Positions 62,182 to 64,000 of a DNA stretch of 64,000 nucleotides are shown here, one piece after another; the first letter of the stretch is position 1, and the number at the start of each line of letters is the position of its first letter. The notes beneath the pieces are model-generated. The model searched no databases. It worked only from the letters and a program-made list of their open reading frames with translations, and had not been told where the DNA came from. Origin of the DNA: JARRPM01 sp963792815 (GTDB lineage Bacteria; Pseudomonadota; Gammaproteobacteria; Pseudomonadales; Halieaceae); contig CAWBXR010000001.1 of assembly GCA_963792815.1 (NCBI GenBank), positions 434,001 to 498,000 on the forward strand, in the 5' to 3' direction. The translations under genes were made by a program, and so were the position numbers.

Positions 62182-62607
62182 ATGGATATGTCAACTGATC
62201 TGGCCCTGCCCATGCTGGGCATGATGTTCCTTACCCTGCTGGTCTGGGTCTTTATGTTCATCCAGCGGGTTGGCTTCGCCCAGTCCAACAAACTGGATAT
62301 CGAGCAGTTCAAGACTCCTGCTGACGTGCAGGCGCTGGTGCCCGCCGAGGTGTCTGGCGCCAGCAACAATTTCAAGAACCTGTTTGAGCTCCCTGTCATA
62401 TTCTATGGCCTCTGCCTGTACCTGATGGTGTCCGGCCAGGTGGACAGTTTCTACACCAACTGCGCCTGGGCGTTCCTGCTTCTGCGCTGCCTCCACAGCC
62501 TCATTCACTGCAGCTACAACAGGGTCGCGCATCGCTTTGGCGTTTACATTCTGTCTGCTCTTGTGCTCTGGGTCATGGTGGTGAGGGCGTTTCTCGCAGC
62601 GCTTTGA
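62182..62607 (+). CDS. MAPEG family membrane protein
   Basis: A 141-residue protein with four predicted helices and the MAPEG pattern: NNFKNLFELPVIFYGLCLYL and RCLHSLIHCSYNRVAHRFGVYILS. Such proteins are glutathione- or quinone-linked membrane enzymes, or unknown. ATG at 62182 with AGAGGTG upstream. It diverges from the yffB-like gene. Confidence 0.88.
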   Translation: MDMSTDLALPMLGMMFLTLLVWVFMFIQRVGFAQSNKLDIEQFKTPADVQALVPAEVSGASNNFKNLFELPVIFYGLCLYLMVSGQVDSFYTNCAWAFLLLRCLHSLIHCSYNRVAHRFGVYILSALVLWVMVVRAFLAAL

Positions 62608-62659
62608 TCTCCGCTGCGAGCTGGTGGTTAGGATGCTGTAAGGTTCTTGTTCCATTGGC

Positions 62660-62811
62660 GGCAGGGGGTCCGGGTGTGTCCCGGCTCCATGGCCGCGCCC
62701 CTCCGGGGTGCCCTCAGTCGGTCAGGAGCCTTACAGCGCTTCGCTGTCTCCTTCCACTCCCTCGGCGCTGGCCTTTTACATTCCGCCGAGGACACACCCG
62801 GACCCCCTGCC
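62660..62811 (-). mobile_element. Inverted-repeat element, copy 1 (MITE-like or structured)
   Basis: Bounded by a perfect 22-base inverted repeat (62660-62681 and 62790-62811). The roughly 108-base interior, read on the minus strand, matches the plus-strand interior of copy 2 at roughly 85% identity by eye, including cgagggagtgg, gagacagcgaagcgct and gaccgactgaggg. Internal stems can be drawn (aggag/ctcct around agcg/cgct; cccc/gggg). It holds no open frame of its own with any recognisable product. Confidence 0.65.
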
Positions 62812-62848
62812 TCACATCGGGCAGGTAAATACGCCTGCCGACGTGAGG
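62811..62848. repeat. Imperfect hairpin between the two inverted-repeat elements
   Basis: The left arm starts ctcacatcggg and the right arm ends cgacgtgag, with gcagg/cctgc inside. It lies directly after copy 1 and may be part of the same composite structure. Confidence 0.55.
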
Positions 62849-62883
62849 GCGATGCCAATGCGTCTTTGTGGATTGAACTTACT

Positions 62884-63034
62884 GCGGAGGAGGGCGGGGG
62901 TTGCCTCGCGGAACGTAAAAGGCGCACGCCGAGGGAGTGGAGCGAGACAGCGAAGCGCTTTAAGGCTCGCGACCGACTGAGGGAAGCCCGGAGGGCCGCA
63001 GCCGTGGAGCGAGGCAACCCCCGTTCTTCTCCGC
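62884..63034 (+). mobile_element. Inverted-repeat element, copy 2, opposite orientation to copy 1
   Basis: A 26-base terminal inverted repeat (62884-62909 and 63009-63034) matches at 23 positions. The three mismatches are all C-to-T changes that would leave G-U pairs in RNA. The interior matches the reverse complement of copy 1. Where the copies differ, paired bases change together (gcgag/ctcgc here versus ggag/ctcc in copy 1; gccc/gggc here versus cccc/gggg). Confidence 0.65.
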
Positions 63035-63087
63035 GAATGGAAAGGCACGGACTGTGCATCACGAGAGCGTAGCGCCAACTCCGGTCA

Positions 63088-63741
63088 TCAGGCCTTACGG
63101 GTTTTCTTCGGGTGTTTCCGCTCCGGGTAGCAGGTGGTGCAGATCTCGCAGGTGCGGCCGTCGCAGCCGCGGGCGGTGCAGAACTGGCGGCCGTAGAAAA
63201 TGATCTGCAGGTGAAGCCTGTTCCAGTACTCGCGGGGGAACAGGCGCTTCAGGTCCTTTTCGGTTTGCACGACATTCTTGCCGCTGGAAAGCCCCCAGCG
63301 CTGGGCCAGCCGGTGGATGTGGGTATCCACCGGGAAAGCCGGTATCCCGAAGGCCTGTGACATCACCACGCTGGCAGTCTTGTGGCCGACACCTGGCAGG
63401 CGTTCCAGCGCTTCCATGTCGGCGGGCACAGCGCCGCCGTGCTCCTCCAGCAGTATCTCGCTGAGTCGCTTGATCGCCCTGGATTTCTGCGGGGACAGGC
63501 CGCAGGGGCGGATGATATCGCGGATCTGCTCCACCTCCAGTGCGGCCATTGCCGCGGGGGTGTCGGCCAGGGCGAACAGGGCCGGGGTCACCTGGTTTAC
63601 CCGCTCGTCGGTGCACTGGGCGCTGAGCAGTACAGCCACCAGCAGGGTGAAGGGGTCAGTGTGGTCCAGTGGCACCGGGGTTTGCGGATAGAGTTCCTGC
63701 AGGCGTTGGAGAATATAAGCGGTGCGCTCGGCTTTCAGCAC
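63088..63741 (-). CDS. nth: Endonuclease III
   Basis: A 217-residue DNA glycosylase/AP lyase for oxidised pyrimidines. The helix-hairpin-helix LPGVGHKTASVV carries the catalytic Lys121, and Asp139 lies in FPVDTHIHR. The iron-sulfur loop has Cys188, 193, 198, 201 and 204, a spacing unlike the C-x6-C-x2-C-x5-C of E. coli Nth but still cysteine-rich. The start lies 10 bases after the dapC stop on the same strand, so the two may be cotranscribed. Confidence 0.95.
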   Translation of the reverse strand: MLKAERTAYILQRLQELYPQTPVPLDHTDPFTLLVAVLLSAQCTDERVNQVTPALFALADTPAAMAALEVEQIRDIIRPCGLSPQKSRAIKRLSEILLEEHGGAVPADMEALERLPGVGHKTASVVMSQAFGIPAFPVDTHIHRLAQRWGLSSGKNVVQTEKDLKRLFPREYWNRLHLQIIFYGRQFCTARGCDGRTCEICTTCYPERKHPKKTRKA

Positions 63742-63751
63742 GGTGTCTTTA

Positions 63752-64000
63752 CTACCGTGTTTCCAGGCAGTGCACTATGCGGCGCGCTGCGGTTATGCAC
63801 TGCTCGGGCTCCGCCACCAGCGCCATGCGCAGGTGGTTGGCGCCGGGATTGGTGCCGTGGGATTCCCGGGCCAGGAAGCTGCCGGGCAGCACGGTAACGT
63901 TTTGGCTGGCATAGAGGTGCCGGGCAAAGTCGGTGTCGCTGCCGTCGATGCGCGGCCACAGGTAGAATCCGGCGTCCGGGGCGGATACGTCGAGCTTGCC
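63752..64000 (-). CDS. dapC: Succinyldiaminopimelate transaminase, C-terminal end (5' part outside window)
   Basis: The last 82 residues of a class I/II aminotransferase: SAPDAGFYLWPRIDGSDTDF, NVTVLPGSFLARESHGTNPG, NHLRMALVAEPEQC. This matches DapC-type enzymes, which make N-succinyl-DAP between DapD and DapE. The presence of dapD and dapE a few kilobases away supports this. A general aspartate-type aminotransferase cannot be excluded from this fragment alone. Confidence 0.85.
   Translation of the reverse strand, partial: GKLDVSAPDAGFYLWPRIDGSDTDFARHLYASQNVTVLPGSFLARESHGTNPGANHLRMALVAEPEQCITAARRIVHCLETR

Larger units (their letters stand above)
62608..63087. other. Intergenic region filled by the paired inverted-repeat element
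   Basis: 480 bases between the MAPEG gene and the convergent nth gene. No credible coding sequence is present; the open frames here follow the repeats. The structure inside is described in the repeat entries. Confidence 0.7.

Noticed and set aside
62647..63078. Overlapping open frames inside the inverted-repeat element
   Set aside because: Open in several frames on both strands because of repeat composition; no ribosome binding site or recognisable domain.

Overview
This is a GC-rich 64 kb stretch of a bacterial chromosome with no phage, plasmid, rRNA, tRNA or CRISPR signature. Gene content and order point to a gammaproteobacterium: yciB/PHP/yciO/scpA/scpB/rluB; a TlpA-like lipoprotein/yihY/arsC-like/wrbA/DUF2069 block as in Pseudomonas; dapA-bamC; a long pseudomonad-type DapD; a TIGR04211 SH3 protein; RsmJ. 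The accessory genes (a large arylsulfatase, a haloalkane dehalogenase remnant, a TonB receptor, SCP2-type thiolase with DUF35 partner, DUF1254) fit a marine Cellvibrionales/Halieaceae-like bacterium. That taxonomic placement is inference.

Layout. 0-7.3 kb: 3' end of oadB, a glycine-zipper protein, a YibI/YibH/NodT-type export set, a thioesterase, then pdxJ, a cyclophilin, an SH3 protein and a YciI protein on the minus strand. 7.5-11.5 kb: a type I arylsulfatase diverging from an AraC regulator. 11.8-20.4 kb: an orphan membrane protein, VanZ, and a minus-strand 2-oxoacid (acetoin-type) dehydrogenase operon (E1 alpha, E1 beta, E2, AcoX-like, Lpd) full of single-base frameshifts. It abuts a haloalkane dehalogenase that has lost its middle, and an MDR oxidoreductase. 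A 72-base A tract follows. 20.6-33 kb: DUF1254, an SDR, then housekeeping genes through sppA. 33-38.5 kb: an RND permease with its adaptor, and an MscS channel. 38.6-44.3 kb: MaoC, Nudix, a Tat-exported flavoprotein with a cytochrome c, thiolase/DUF35 and SRAP. 44.5-51.4 kb: a TonB receptor, a hydroxysteroid-dehydrogenase-like SDR, and an MCE/Mla-type ABC system. 51.4-64 kb: DUF3806, dapA-bamC, an MBL hydrolase, a lipid A-type acyltransferase, an LRR lipoprotein, a cyclase-like protein, rsmJ, an SDR, dapE, dapD, a YffB-like reductase, MAPEG, a paired inverted-repeat element, nth and the 3' end of dapC.

How the genes work together. The lysine/diaminopimelate pathway is well represented (dapA, dapC, dapD, dapE), as is chromosome condensation (scpA/scpB). 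Several genes serve the envelope (bamC, acyltransferase, MCE transporter, RND pump, sppA). The 39.8-51.4 kb region may be a module for importing and oxidising a hydrophobic, possibly steroid-like substrate. Indel-type breaks (lpd 3' end, acoX, E2, E1 beta, E1 alpha, yihY, and possibly the SDR/PqiC pair) are too clustered and too conservative of protein sequence to dismiss. They may be consensus errors in the assembly or recent decay. The most striking unexplained structure is the pair of mutually inverted, internally structured elements at about 62.65-63.04 kb.
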